A DNA stretch of 64,000 bases from Rhodanobacter sp. Soil772. GTDB lineage: Bacteria > Pseudomonadota > Gammaproteobacteria > Xanthomonadales > Rhodanobacteraceae. The notes below the pieces were generated by a model. The model did no database searches. It had not been told where the DNA came from and saw nothing but the letters and a program-made list of their open reading frames with translations. Shown piece after piece: positions 1 to 8,103 of this stretch; position 1 is the first letter of the stretch; each line of letters opens with the position of its first letter. The stretch spans positions 124,001 through 188,000 of the forward strand of contig NZ_LMSK01000002.1 of the NCBI RefSeq assembly GCF_001428385.1, written 5' to 3'. A program made the position numbers and the translations under genes.

Positions 1-64
1 ACTGCGCCGCCATGTGCGAGCGGGCATAATGACCGGCGCACCATTCACCACACTGGGGATCAAC

Positions 65-1846
65 ATGCGATCGACGACGCGGTACATCGCGCTGGGCTTC
101 GCCGGCGTCATGCTGGCGGCCTGCGGGCACAAGGACAAGGATGCACCGCTGGCTTTCGTGCCGGCGGACACGCCGTACGTGGTGGCCAACCTCGACATCA
201 TGGACGCCACCACCCGCGGCGCCCTGCTCGCCCAGGCCGATGCGCAATTGCCGTCCCAGCTGGCCCAGCTCGACGCTACCGCCGAGCGGCTGGCCAGGAA
301 AGATCCCGACGGCGCGCGCCTGCTGCGTGCGTTGCGCGCCGAATTCAACGGCAAGACGATCGAGACTTTCGCCCAGGGCGCCGGCCTGAACCTCAAGGGT
401 TACTCCGCGTTCTACGGCCTGGGCCTGGCGCCGGTGCTGCGCTTCCAACTGAGCGATCCGGGCGCGTTCGAGGGCTTCGTCGGCCGGCTGGAAACCGCCT
501 ACGGCAAGAAGCTCGATGCCGCCAACGTGGACAAGCAAAGTTACCGCAAGTACGCGTTCCCCGCTTCCGGCACCGAGGTGGTGCTGGCTACGGTCAACAA
601 GCAGGCGGTGGCCGCGCTGCTGCCGGCGAACGCCTCGCCGGCCATGCTGCGCCAGGCGCTGGGCCTGGACCGGCCGCAGAAGAGTCTGCAGGACGACGGC
701 CGCCTCGCCACGCTGGCCAAGGCCAAGGGCTACCAGAAATGGCTGGTCGGCGAGCTGGACCTGACCCGCGCGCTGCCGCTGGCGGTCAGCGGCAAGGACC
801 CGCTGGTCGGCGCGATCCAGAAAGCCCATGCCGAGGCCATCTCGGCCAAGACCGGCGAGCCGGTCGCCACCCAGCTGCAGACTTCGCCGAGTTGCGGCAC
901 CGATGCCGCACGCATCGCCGCGCGCGTCCCGGCAGTGAGCTTCGGCTACACCAAGCTGGACGCGAAGCACCAGAACGTGCGTTTCGACGTGGCGCTGGCC
1001 GACGACATCAGCAAGGCGTTTGCCGGCCTCAAGGTGGAACTGCCCGGGCTGGGTAGCGCCGGCACCGCGCCGTTCGACCTCAGCATCGCATTGCCGGTTT
1101 CCAACCTGCGCACGTTCTGGCTGGCCCAGGCCGACGCCGTGGCCGCCAAGCCGTTCAGCTGCCCGTCGCTGACCGATCTCAACGACAGCTTCGCCAAGCT
1201 CGGCCCGGCCATGCAGAAGGCGGCGATCCCGCCGTTCGGCGACATGCTCGGCGTGCGCATCGCGCTGGACTCGCTGGCGCCGGGCAAGGATGGCGGCCTG
1301 CCCACGTTCACCGGGCGCCTCGTGCTGGGCACCAGCAATCCCGAAGGCCTGCTCGCGATGGGCCAGATGATGGTGCCGGCGCTGGCCCAGCTGAAGCCCG
1401 CCCATGACGGCAAGCCGTTGCCGTTGCCGAAGGACATGGCCGGCATGCTGGGGCAGCCGGCATGGATTGCCATGGGCGAAAAGGCGCTCGCGCTCGGCGT
1501 CGGTGCCGGCGCGGATGCCCGCCTCGGCGACACCTTGAAGGACGCGGTCGGCGACGCCGGCCAAATGGGTCGCATGCACATCAGCGGCGCGATGTACCTG
1601 AGCTGGCTGCAGCTGATGGAGCAGAAGATCGACAGTGTGGCTGCCGCCACCGCGACGATCGGCAAGAGCGACGAGCCGTCGATCGACGACAGCGACGATG
1701 CCACCGAAGCCGCCGCCGATCTGGCACGTTCCAAGGCCCAGTTCGCCGCGATGAAATCCCAGGCCGAACGCGTGGACAGCATCGATGCGGAGATGCACGT
1801 CGACAACGGCGGCATGGTGATCACCAGCCAGACTCTGCTGAAGTAA
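65..1846 (+). CDS. Large lipoprotein of unknown function
   Basis: Predicted 593-residue envelope lipoprotein. The start at 65 was preferred over an upstream in-frame ATG at 14 because it gives a clean signal: charged Arg/Thr N-terminus, hydrophobic run, and lipobox LAAC with the lipidated Cys at about residue 20. The next residues (GHKDKD) do not give the inner-membrane retention Asp at +2, so outer-membrane sorting is plausible. The mature protein is alanine/leucine-rich and has no motif I recognise. Two cysteines (about 283 in SPSCGTDA and about 364 in PFSCPSL) could form a disulfide. It stands alone before a 46-bp palindrome that separates it from the convergent pilU gene. Signal peptide is certain by eye; function unknown. 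Confidence 0.8.
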   Translation: MRSTTRYIALGFAGVMLAACGHKDKDAPLAFVPADTPYVVANLDIMDATTRGALLAQADAQLPSQLAQLDATAERLARKDPDGARLLRALRAEFNGKTIETFAQGAGLNLKGYSAFYGLGLAPVLRFQLSDPGAFEGFVGRLETAYGKKLDAANVDKQSYRKYAFPASGTEVVLATVNKQAVAALLPANASPAMLRQALGLDRPQKSLQDDGRLATLAKAKGYQKWLVGELDLTRALPLAVSGKDPLVGAIQKAHAEAISAKTGEPVATQLQTSPSCGTDAARIAARVPAVSFGYTKLDAKHQNVRFDVALADDISKAFAGLKVELPGLGSAGTAPFDLSIALPVSNLRTFWLAQADAVAAKPFSCPSLTDLNDSFAKLGPAMQKAAIPPFGDMLGVRIALDSLAPGKDGGLPTFTGRLVLGTSNPEGLLAMGQMMVPALAQLKPAHDGKPLPLPKDMAGMLGQPAWIAMGEKALALGVGAGADARLGDTLKDAVGDAGQMGRMHISGAMYLSWLQLMEQKIDSVAAATATIGKSDEPSIDDSDDATEAAADLARSKAQFAAMKSQAERVDSIDAEMHVDNGGMVITSQTLLK

Positions 1847-1908
1847 GCGTCAACGCCCGACGCGCTGCCCAGCTCCACGCCGAGACAAGGCAGCCGCGAG
1901 CGAGGCAC

Positions 1909-1954
1909 GCAGTAAACGAAGAAGGCGCCCGCGGGCGCCTTCTTCGTTTACTGC
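1909..1954. terminator. Perfect 46-bp palindrome, probable bidirectional terminator
   Basis: Positions 1909-1931 are the exact reverse complement of 1932-1954, with a GC-rich core (GGCGCCCGCGGGCGCC) and AT-richer outer stem that ends in runs giving T-rich sequence on both strands. It lies between the convergent ends of the lipoprotein gene and pilU, the expected place for a shared rho-independent terminator. Confidence 0.75.
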
Positions 1955-1963
1955 AGCAGCTGT

Positions 1964-3133
1964 TCAGCGATTGAGGAAGTTGGCGCCGCCGAAGTTCTGC
2001 GCGTCGGGGGTCTCTTCCAGCTCGACGCCGTCCAGGCCTTGCGACAGCGTATGCGCATCGCCGCCCTGCGCCAGCTTGATGCGCAGGCGCACCTCGTTGG
2101 AGCTGTCGGCGTAGCGCAAGGCGTCTTCGTAGCTGATCTCGCCGGCGTGATAAAGCTCGACCAGACTCTGGTCGAACGTCTTCATGCCGAGCAGGGTGGA
2201 TTCCTTCATGACCTCCTTCAGCTTGTGGATCTCGCCCTGGCGGATGTAATCCTGCACCAGCGGCGTGCCCAGCAGCACTTCCACCGCCACCCGACGAGCC
2301 TTGCCATCGGGGGTGGGGATCAGCATCTGCGCCACGATGCCCTTCAGGTTCAACGACAGATCCATCAACAACTGCTGGCGACGGTCTTCCGGGAAGAAAT
2401 GCAGGATGCGATCCATCGCCTGGTTCGCGTTGTTCGCGTGCAGGGTACACAGCACCAGGTGACCGGTCTCGGCAAACGCGATCGCGTGATCCATGCCTTC
2501 GCGCGTACGCACTTCGCCGATCATGATCACGTCCGGCGCCTGACGCAGCGTGTTCTTCAGCGCGTTGTCCCAGCTGTCGGTGTCGATGCCCACTTCACGC
2601 TGGGTGATGATGCAACCTTCGTGCTTGTGCACGTACTCGATCGGGTCCTCGATGGTGATGATGTGGCCGGTCGAGTTCGCGTTGCGGTAGCCGATCATCG
2701 CCGCCAGCGAAGTCGATTTGCCCGAGCCGGTGGCACCGACAAAAACGATGATGCCGCGCTTGGTCATCGCCAGCTGCTTGAGTACCGGCGGCAGCGTCAG
2801 CTCCTCGATCGTGGGGATCTTCGACTCGATCCGGCGCAGCACCATGCCGACGCAGTTGCGCTGGTAGAAGCACGACACGCGGAAACGGCCGACGCCCTGC
2901 GCGGAGATCGCGAACTGGCACTCGTGGGTCTTCTCGAATTCCTCGCGCTGGCCCGGCGTCATCACGTTGAGCACCATGTCGCGCGATTGCTGCACGCTGA
3001 GCGGACTCTGCGTGATCGGCACGATCCGGCCCTGCACCTTCATCGAAGGGGCGACGCCCGCCGTGATGAACAGGTCGGAGGCCTTCTTGTGCACCATCAG
3101 TTTCAGGAATGAGGTGAAATCAAAGTCGCTCAT
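1964..3133 (-). CDS. pilU: PilT-like twitching motility ATPase PilU
   Basis: Accessory retraction ATPase of the type IV pilus, a cytoplasmic hexamer that works with PilT to depolymerise pilin. The 389-residue product starts MSDFDFTSFL and carries the GspE/PilT fold: Walker A GATGSGKST (about residues 133-141), the Asp box DPIEYVH, Walker B region DVIMIGEVR and His box TGHLVLCTLHA. The PilT retraction motif AIRNLIRE is replaced by a divergent VQDYIRQGEIHK stretch, and the C-terminus is extended, both typical of PilU. It lies 119 bp downstream of pilT on the same strand; that gap holds a GGGATTC repeat. The call is secure. Confidence 0.95.
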   Translation of the reverse strand: MSDFDFTSFLKLMVHKKASDLFITAGVAPSMKVQGRIVPITQSPLSVQQSRDMVLNVMTPGQREEFEKTHECQFAISAQGVGRFRVSCFYQRNCVGMVLRRIESKIPTIEELTLPPVLKQLAMTKRGIIVFVGATGSGKSTSLAAMIGYRNANSTGHIITIEDPIEYVHKHEGCIITQREVGIDTDSWDNALKNTLRQAPDVIMIGEVRTREGMDHAIAFAETGHLVLCTLHANNANQAMDRILHFFPEDRRQQLLMDLSLNLKGIVAQMLIPTPDGKARRVAVEVLLGTPLVQDYIRQGEIHKLKEVMKESTLLGMKTFDQSLVELYHAGEISYEDALRYADSSNEVRLRIKLAQGGDAHTLSQGLDGVELEETPDAQNFGGANFLNR

Positions 3134-3145
3134 GGCGGTACCTCA

Positions 3146-3249
3146 GGGATTCGGGATTAGGGATTCGGGATTCGTCAAAAAGACCGCCGTCGGGAGCCGG
3201 GGCCAGGCCTTGGCTCTCGCCAATCCCGAATCTCCAATCCCGAATCCCC
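3146..3249. repeat. GGGATTC iterated inverted repeat (copy 1)
   Basis: The left arm (about 3146-3174) is tandem GGGATTC/GGGATTA units. The right arm (about 3220-3249) is the inverted complement (AATCCCGAATC units). They flank a 45-bp GC-rich spacer and fill the pilT-pilU gap. Related copies lie at 42618-42707 and 56071-56163, with single arms at 9751-9772 and 59281-59310. Confidence 0.75.
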
Positions 3250-3252
3250 GCT

Positions 3253-4290
3253 TCACTTGAAACTGTCCTTGTTCTTGGCATAGGCGGACGCCTGCTGGCG
3301 CGTCACCAGGCCGCGCTTGACCAGGTCCTGCAGGCACTGGTCCAGCGTCTGCATGCCGAACTGCGTACCGGTCTGGATCGACGAATACATCTGCGCCACC
3401 TTGTCCTCGCGGATCAGGTTGCGGATCGCCGGAATGCCGACCATGATCTCGTGCGCCGCGATGCGGCCGCCGCCGACCTTCTTCAGCAGCGACTGCGATA
3501 CCACCGCGCGCAGCGATTCGGACAGCATCGAACGCACCATCGGCTTTTCGCCGGCGGGGAACACGTCGATGATGCGGTCGATCGTCTTCGCCGCCGAGCT
3601 GGTATGCACGGTGGCGAACACCAGGTGGCCGGTTTCCGCGGCGGTCAGCGCGAGGCGGATGGTTTCCAGGTCGCGCAACTCGCCGACCAGGATGTAGTCG
3701 GGATCCTCGCGCAGCGCCGAACGCAAGGCTTCGTTGAAGCCCAGCGTGTCGCGATGCACCTCGCGCTGGTTGATAAGGCACTTTTGCGAGGTGTGCACGA
3801 ACTCGATCGGGTCCTCGACCGAGAGCATGTGCCCGTATTCGTTCTTGTTGATGTGGTCGACCATCGCCGCCAGCGTGGTCGACTTGCCCGAGCCGGTCGG
3901 GCCGGTCACCAGGATCAGGCCCTGCGGCTGCTCGATCAGCTCCTTGAAGATGCGCGGCGCGCCGAGGTCTTCCAGCGTCAGCACCTCGGACGGAATGGTA
4001 CGGAACACCGCGCCGGCGCCGCGGTTCTGGTTGAACGCGTTGACGCGGAAACGCGCCAGCCCGGGAATCTCGAACGAGAAGTCGGTTTCGTAGAACTCTT
4101 CGTAGTCGCGCCGCTGCTTGTCCGACATGATGTCGTAGATCAGCGAGTGCACCTGCTTGTGTTCGAGCGCGGGGATGTTGATCCGGCGGACGTCGCCATC
4201 GACGCGGATCATCGGCGGTAGCCCGGCGGACAAGTGCAAGTCCGAGGCCTTGTTCTTCACCGAGAAGGCAAGCAGTTCGGCAATGTCCAT
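3253..4290 (-). CDS. pilT: Type IV pilus retraction ATPase PilT
   Basis: Hexameric ATPase that powers pilus retraction, twitching and DNA uptake. The start at 4290 (MDIAELLAFSVKNK) was chosen because PilT proteins begin exactly there; the reading frame runs 40 codons further upstream without family resemblance. At 345 residues it has the usual length. Visible motifs are Walker A GPTGSGKSTT (about 130-139), Asp box VEDPIEFVH, Walker B DYILVGELRD, His box TGHLVFATVHT and the hallmark AIRNLIRE retraction motif near residue 285. It is the first gene of the pilT-pilU pair and is divergent from proC. Confidence 0.97.
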   Translation of the reverse strand: MDIAELLAFSVKNKASDLHLSAGLPPMIRVDGDVRRINIPALEHKQVHSLIYDIMSDKQRRDYEEFYETDFSFEIPGLARFRVNAFNQNRGAGAVFRTIPSEVLTLEDLGAPRIFKELIEQPQGLILVTGPTGSGKSTTLAAMVDHINKNEYGHMLSVEDPIEFVHTSQKCLINQREVHRDTLGFNEALRSALREDPDYILVGELRDLETIRLALTAAETGHLVFATVHTSSAAKTIDRIIDVFPAGEKPMVRSMLSESLRAVVSQSLLKKVGGGRIAAHEIMVGIPAIRNLIREDKVAQMYSSIQTGTQFGMQTLDQCLQDLVKRGLVTRQQASAYAKNKDSFK

Positions 4291-4658
4291 CTGTCGTTTC
4301 CCCTCAACCGATCGTCTGGATGGCATGAATTCGTATGCCACATCCGGGGCCGGATGACATTCGCAGGCGTGGTGCGCCGCAGCGCACGGCATCCGGCGCC
4401 ACGACACCACCCGGACGAACTACCCGAATCCCCCCTGTAGCCGCGTCGATACTACTCGCGCAACCGGCTGTGCGGCCAGTCTTTCTGCCGTCAATGTGCA
4501 AACTGCCGACCCGGTTTGCGCACCCGGTCGAAAAATCGTCGTCCGGCCATGATCACGGCCTCCATGGCGGACGGACGCTGGCACCCTGACCGGCAAAATC
4601 CGTCGCGATCGCGCCGGCTCCGGTAAGGTACGCGGTCTGGACGAACGAGGAACCCTGC
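4291..4658. other. Divergent intergenic region pilT/proC
   Basis: 368 bp without a convincing gene. It must hold the promoters for pilT (minus) and proC (plus). A purine-rich GAACGAGGAACC just before 4659 can serve as the proC ribosome binding site. In many gammaproteobacteria a yggS (PLP homeostasis) gene sits here between pilT and proC; no yggS-like reading frame is present in this window. Confidence 0.6.
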
Positions 4659-5483
4659 ATGACACGACTTGCCTTCATCGGCGGCGGCAACATGGCGCGC
4701 AGCCTGATCGGCGGCCTGCTGAAAACCGGCGTGGCGCCGGCCACCCTCAGCGTAGCCGAGCCGCTGGCGGAGGCGCGCCAGGCGCTGGGCCGCGAGTTCG
4801 GCATCGCCTGCTATGCCGAAAACCGGCTGGCCGTGGCGGAAGCCGAGGTCATCCTGCTGGCGGTCAAGCCGCAAGTGATGCCGGCGATCCACACCGAACT
4901 GCGCGACACCCTGCAGCGCAATCGGCCGTTGCTGATCTCGATCGCCGCCGGTGTGCGGCTGGATCAGCTGGAACGCTGGTTCGGCAGCGGCCTGCCGATC
5001 GTGCGCTGCATGCCGAACACGCCGGCGCTGATCGGCGCCGGCGCCACCGGCCTGTGCGCGAACAACCGGGTCAGCGCGGCGCAGAAGGCGCAGGCGCAGC
5101 ACATCCTCGATGCCGCCGGAATCACCCGCTGGATCGATGACGAGGCGCTGATGGATACGGTCACCGCGCTGTCCGGTTCCGGCCCGGCGTATTTCTTCGC
5201 CCTGGTCGAGGCGCTGGAAGCCGCCGCCGTGGCGCAAGGCCTGCCCCGCGATACCGCGCGCGCGCTCGCCGCGCAGACCTGCCTGGGCGCCGGTCGCATG
5301 CTGGTCGACAGCGGCGAGGATCCCGCCGTGTTGCGCCAGCGCGTCACCTCGCCGCACGGCACCACCCAGGCCGCGCTGGAAAGCTTCAGCGCCGACAGCC
5401 TGCCGCACATCGTCGCCCGCGCCGTCGCCGCCGCCACCCGGCGTGGCGTGGAACTCGCCGCCGAACTGGACAAACTGCCGTGA
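4659..5483 (+). CDS. proC: Pyrroline-5-carboxylate reductase
   Basis: Catalyses the last step of proline synthesis, NAD(P)H-dependent reduction of 1-pyrroline-5-carboxylate. The 274-residue product opens with a Rossmann motif FIGGGNMARS and contains the family signatures CMPNTPALIGAGATG (about 113-127) and SGSGPAYFF with surrounding dimerisation helices. The start follows a GAACGAGGAACC ribosome binding site. Its stop TGA overlaps the GTG start of yggT (GTGA), so the two are translationally coupled, as in the conserved proC-yggT arrangement. Confidence 0.96.
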   Translation: MTRLAFIGGGNMARSLIGGLLKTGVAPATLSVAEPLAEARQALGREFGIACYAENRLAVAEAEVILLAVKPQVMPAIHTELRDTLQRNRPLLISIAAGVRLDQLERWFGSGLPIVRCMPNTPALIGAGATGLCANNRVSAAQKAQAQHILDAAGITRWIDDEALMDTVTALSGSGPAYFFALVEALEAAAVAQGLPRDTARALAAQTCLGAGRMLVDSGEDPAVLRQRVTSPHGTTQAALESFSADSLPHIVARAVAAATRRGVELAAELDKLP

Positions 5484-6055
5484 GCTATCTGCTGAATGCA
5501 CTGGCCCTGCTGCTCGACCTGGCGTTCGACGCCGTCGTCGTCCTGCTGCTGCTGCGCGTGGCCGCCGAGGCCTGCCGCGCGGACTTCCACAATCCGCTGA
5601 GCCAGTTCGTCTACCGCTACACCAACCCGGTGCTGGCACCGATCCGCCGCGTGCTGCCGAACTGGCGCCGGATCAACCTGGCCGCCCTGCTGCTGGCGTG
5701 GCTGGCGATGCTGGTCAAGCGCCTGCTGCTGTTCGCCCTGCTCGGCGTGATGCCGCACCCGTTCGGCCTGATCGTGCTGGCGCTGGCCGAACTGCTCGAC
5801 TTCGTGCTGCTGTTCTACCTGGTGCTGATCTTCGGCTGGTCGCTGTTGAGCATGTTCTCGGTGGACCGCCGCCATCCCCTCCTGCAACTCGCCAGCAGCA
5901 TCGTCGCCCCATTGCTGCGCCCGCTGCACGGCAAGCTGATCGCCGGCCAGATCGACTTCGCCCCGATGGCGGTGATGATCGTACTGCTGCTGGCGCGGCT
6001 GCTGATCGCCGCCCCGCTGCTCGACCTCGGTGCCCGACTGGCCATGGGCGCCTGA
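5480..6055 (+). CDS. yggT: YggT family integral membrane protein
   Basis: 191-residue inner-membrane protein starting at a GTG that overlaps the proC stop. It has two YggT repeats, each a hydrophobic hairpin: helices near 5-25, 65-90 (LLLAWLAMLVKRLLLFALLG), 95-120 and 155-180. The motif NPLSQFVYRYTNPVLAPIRR is characteristic of the family, followed by a second, similar SIVAPLLRPLHG segment. The family is linked with osmotic tolerance and cell envelope function, but the molecular role is unsettled. A 645-bp repeat element begins 54 bp after the stop. Confidence 0.88.
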   Translation: MSYLLNALALLLDLAFDAVVVLLLLRVAAEACRADFHNPLSQFVYRYTNPVLAPIRRVLPNWRRINLAALLLAWLAMLVKRLLLFALLGVMPHPFGLIVLALAELLDFVLLFYLVLIFGWSLLSMFSVDRRHPLLQLASSIVAPLLRPLHGKLIAGQIDFAPMAVMIVLLLARLLIAAPLLDLGARLAMGA

Positions 6056-6109
6056 GTTTTCTGCAGCAGACGGCTATTCGTTACGTGAAGCAAGAGCCTT
6101 TTGAAGCAA

Positions 6110-6372
6110 GAGCTTTCGTCCTCCTTGCGGAGGGCGAGTCACTTTCTCTCGCTTGCCCGAGAGAAAGTAACCAAAGAGAGGGGCGCCCCGCTTGGCGCTT
6201 GCCGGGCTCCTTCCCGGCAAGTTCGTGAGCCGAGGCCGGGCTTTTCGACCGGACTCCTGTCCGGGCGAAAAGGCATCGACATCCCTGTCGATGCCCGCTG
6301 CGCGGCCTGTCGACCCCGACTCACCGCCGCGCAAGGGACCCCGGCAAAGCAGCGGGCCATCGTGGCCCGCAC
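6110..6372 (-). ncRNA. Candidate CsrA/RsmA-binding RNA unit (left)
   Basis: Mirror image of the right unit. Read on the minus strand, stem-loops at 6295-6272 (nine-pair stem, loop AGGGAT inside ACAGGGATGT), 6264-6249 (six-pair stem, loop AGGA) and 6221-6198 (nine-pair stem, loop AAGGAG) each expose GGA. They are followed by the closing stem 6168-6141. ACAGGGATGT is essentially the ideal CsrA/RsmA target. Transcription is not demonstrated by the sequence. Confidence 0.38.
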
Positions 6373-6446
6373 TTTTCAGAAGAGCCGGATCAACAGCAAC
6401 AGAGCGATGCTTCGCTCTGGCTTTTGCCTCTGTGCTCCATCACCGA

Positions 6447-6754
6447 GTGCGGGCCACGATGGCCCGCTGCTCTACCCGGGGTCCCCTCTGAAGCGGCGGG
6501 CGGGTGAAGGAAAGCCCGCAGGGTGGTTCGCAGGGATGCGAACCAGTTTGGCGTCAGTCCAAGGATGGACTGTCGACAAACCCCGTAACCCGCACGCGAA
6601 CTTTCCGGGCATGGCGAGGGCATGGATGCCCGAGTTGAGGCAACGCAGGAGCGGTTGCCCGATGCCCGGAAAGCGCGGAAGCGGGGGGTCGTTTTCTCTT
6701 GGTTACTTCTCTTTTGGACAAGCAAAAGAGAAGTAACTCGGCTGCCGCAGGCAG
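6447..6754 (+). ncRNA. Candidate CsrA/RsmA-binding RNA unit (right)
   Basis: Reading the plus strand, successive stem-loops present GGA in the loop: 6500-6518 (AAGGA), 6525-6544 (stem GGTTCGCA, loop GGGA, containing CAGGGATG), 6555-6572 (loop AGGA, containing CAAGGATG), 6618-6631 (CATGGATG), 6639-6659 (loop AGGA) and the closing stem 6702-6737 (loop GGACAAGC). Three match the CsrA/RsmA consensus CANGGAYG. No T-tract follows the last stem, and I see no clear promoter, so expression as an RNA is inferred, not shown. Confidence 0.4.
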
Positions 6755-6833
6755 ACGAAAGCTCTGCACTTCAAATCATCAAAGCCAGGCGAAACCACCG
6801 CGACCGCCCCCGCTTCCACAAGAGCAAAAAAGC

Positions 6834-7658
6834 TCAGCGCAGCGCCCATTCCGCGATGATTCGATGGATCTCGTCCAACCCGTCGAACAGCGCCGCCGGC
6901 CCCGGCTGCAAAATGATCGGCGACTTGATCTCGTGCAGTTCGCCATCGCGTACCGCAGGGATCGTGTCCCAACCCGGCCGCACCGCCACACGTTCCGGCC
7001 GGAAGCGCTTGCCGCACCACGAGCCGAGGATGATGTCCGGGGCGCGCCGCACCACTTCGTCGCCGTTCGGCAGGATGCGCTGCTTCGCCAGCGGTTCGCG
7101 GGCGAGTTCGGGGAAGCAGTCGTTGCCGCCGGCGATGCCGATGATCTCGGCGACCCAGCGAATGCCGGTGATGATCGGCTCGTCCCATTCCTCGAAATAC
7201 ACCTTCGGCCGCCGCGGCAATTTCGCGACGGCGGCGCGGACATCGGCGATGTGCCGCTCGGCACGCTGCGCGTAGGCCTCGGCTTTTTCGTGCGCGCCGA
7301 CCATCGCGCCAAGCCGGCGGATGTAGGCGAGGATGCCGTCGACGCTGCGGTGGTTGCTGATCCACACCTCGACGCCGGCCTTGATCAGCTCACGCGCGAT
7401 GTCGGCCTGGATGTCGGAAAAGCCGATCGCCAGATCCGGTTCCAGTTTCAGGATCTCGCCGATCTTCGCGCTGGTGAACGCGGAGACCTTCGGCTTCTCC
7501 TTGCGCGCCCGCGGCGGTCGCACGGTGAAGCCGGAAATGCCGACGATGCGGCGCTCTTCGCCGAGCGCGTACAGCACTTCGGTCGGCTCCTCGGTGAGGC
7601 AGACGATGCGTTGCGGGAAGGGGTCCGGCAAGCCGGAATCCGCTGCGACATGATCCAT
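6834..7658 (-). CDS. BtuF-like (TroA-fold) ligand-binding protein without signal peptide
   Basis: 274-residue protein with the two-lobed periplasmic binding fold of cobalamin/iron-siderophore binders (PQRIVCLTEEPTEVLYALGE at the N-terminus, LEPDLAIGFSDIQ, and a long central helix). Family members are normally exported, but this start (MDHVAADSGLPD, ATG at 7658) has no signal sequence and no hydrophobic N-terminal stretch. No btuC/btuD permease or ATPase gene is adjacent. It starts 4 bp after the yjbQ stop, so it is the third gene of pdxH-yjbQ-btuF-like. It could be a cytosolic corrinoid-binding protein; the ligand is unproven. Confidence 0.75.
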   Translation of the reverse strand: MDHVAADSGLPDPFPQRIVCLTEEPTEVLYALGEERRIVGISGFTVRPPRARKEKPKVSAFTSAKIGEILKLEPDLAIGFSDIQADIARELIKAGVEVWISNHRSVDGILAYIRRLGAMVGAHEKAEAYAQRAERHIADVRAAVAKLPRRPKVYFEEWDEPIITGIRWVAEIIGIAGGNDCFPELAREPLAKQRILPNGDEVVRRAPDIILGSWCGKRFRPERVAVRPGWDTIPAVRDGELHEIKSPIILQPGPAALFDGLDEIHRIIAEWALR

Positions 7659-7662
7659 TCGT

Positions 7663-8103
7663 TCAATTCCCCAGCACGGTCACCACGACCTTGCGCTGGT
7701 GCGGGTCGATGCGGTGTTCCCACAGATAGATGCCCTGCCAAGGGCCCAGCATCAGCTTGCCGCCATGCACCGGCACGGTGAGGCTGACCCCGGTGAGGAT
7801 CGAACGGACGTGCGCCGGCATGTCGTCCGGGCCTTCCGCGTCGTGCTGGAAGATCGCATCGCCATCCGGCACGGCACGCGCGAACCAGCGTTCCAGGTCG
7901 TTGCGCACGGCGGGGTCCGCGTTCTCGCTGATCAGCAGCGAACAGCTGGTATGCGCGGTGAACACCTGCGCGATGCCCGTCTGCACGTGGCTGGCCGCCA
8001 CGGCGTCGCCGACCTGCGCGGTGATCTCGCTGAAACCGCGGCCGCGCGTATGCACGGCAAAGCCACCTTGCGCCACGTGCTCCGCGGGCAGCGCCCGGGT
8101 CAT
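7663..8103 (-). CDS. yjbQ: YjbQ family protein (secondary thiamine-phosphate synthase type)
   Basis: 146-residue UPF0047/YjbQ protein. Characteristic motifs are FTAHTSCSLLISENADP (about 48-64), ERWFARAVPDGD, the HDAEGPDDMPAHVRS segment with metal-binding His residues, and the C-terminal GTWQGIYLWEHR-like segment (here LGPWQGIYLWEHR). Some members show weak thiamine-phosphate synthase activity; the physiological role is uncertain. The reading frame continues far upstream, but the start at 8103 is fixed by the ATGA overlap with the pdxH stop, implying translational coupling to the PLP gene. Confidence 0.88.
   Translation of the reverse strand: MTRALPAEHVAQGGFAVHTRGRGFSEITAQVGDAVAASHVQTGIAQVFTAHTSCSLLISENADPAVRNDLERWFARAVPDGDAIFQHDAEGPDDMPAHVRSILTGVSLTVPVHGGKLMLGPWQGIYLWEHRIDPHQRKVVVTVLGN

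Larger units (their letters stand above)
6110..6754. repeat. Composite inverted repeat of two divergent hairpin-rich units
   Basis: 645 bp bounded by perfect 11-bp inverted ends (GAGCTTTCGTC / GACGAAAGCTC). Two related units point outwards from a centre near 6400: the left reads on the minus strand (6372 to 6110), the right on the plus strand (6447 to 6754). Each begins with the GTGCGGGCCACGATGGCCCG hairpin and ends in a long stem (6141-6168; 6702-6737 with a perfect 14-bp stem). Between these, eight smaller stem-loops show GGA in the loop when read outwards. Open frames across it (up to 211 codons) are low-complexity and frame-shifted between the two units, so I treat it as non-coding. Confidence 0.8.

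Noticed and set aside
3146..3249. GGGATTC arrays as CRISPR-like arrays
   Set aside because: Units are contiguous heptamers without unique spacers, arranged as two inverted arms, and no cas genes are present.
4400..4500. Possible sigma-54 promoter upstream of pilT (minus strand TGGCC...GGTTGCG)
   Set aside because: Spacing between the GG and GC elements is too long for -24/-12.
6101..6736. 211-codon open frame and several smaller ones across 6.1-6.8 kb
   Set aside because: They run through inverted repeats and hairpins; the two mirrored units do not preserve a common reading frame, so coding is unlikely.
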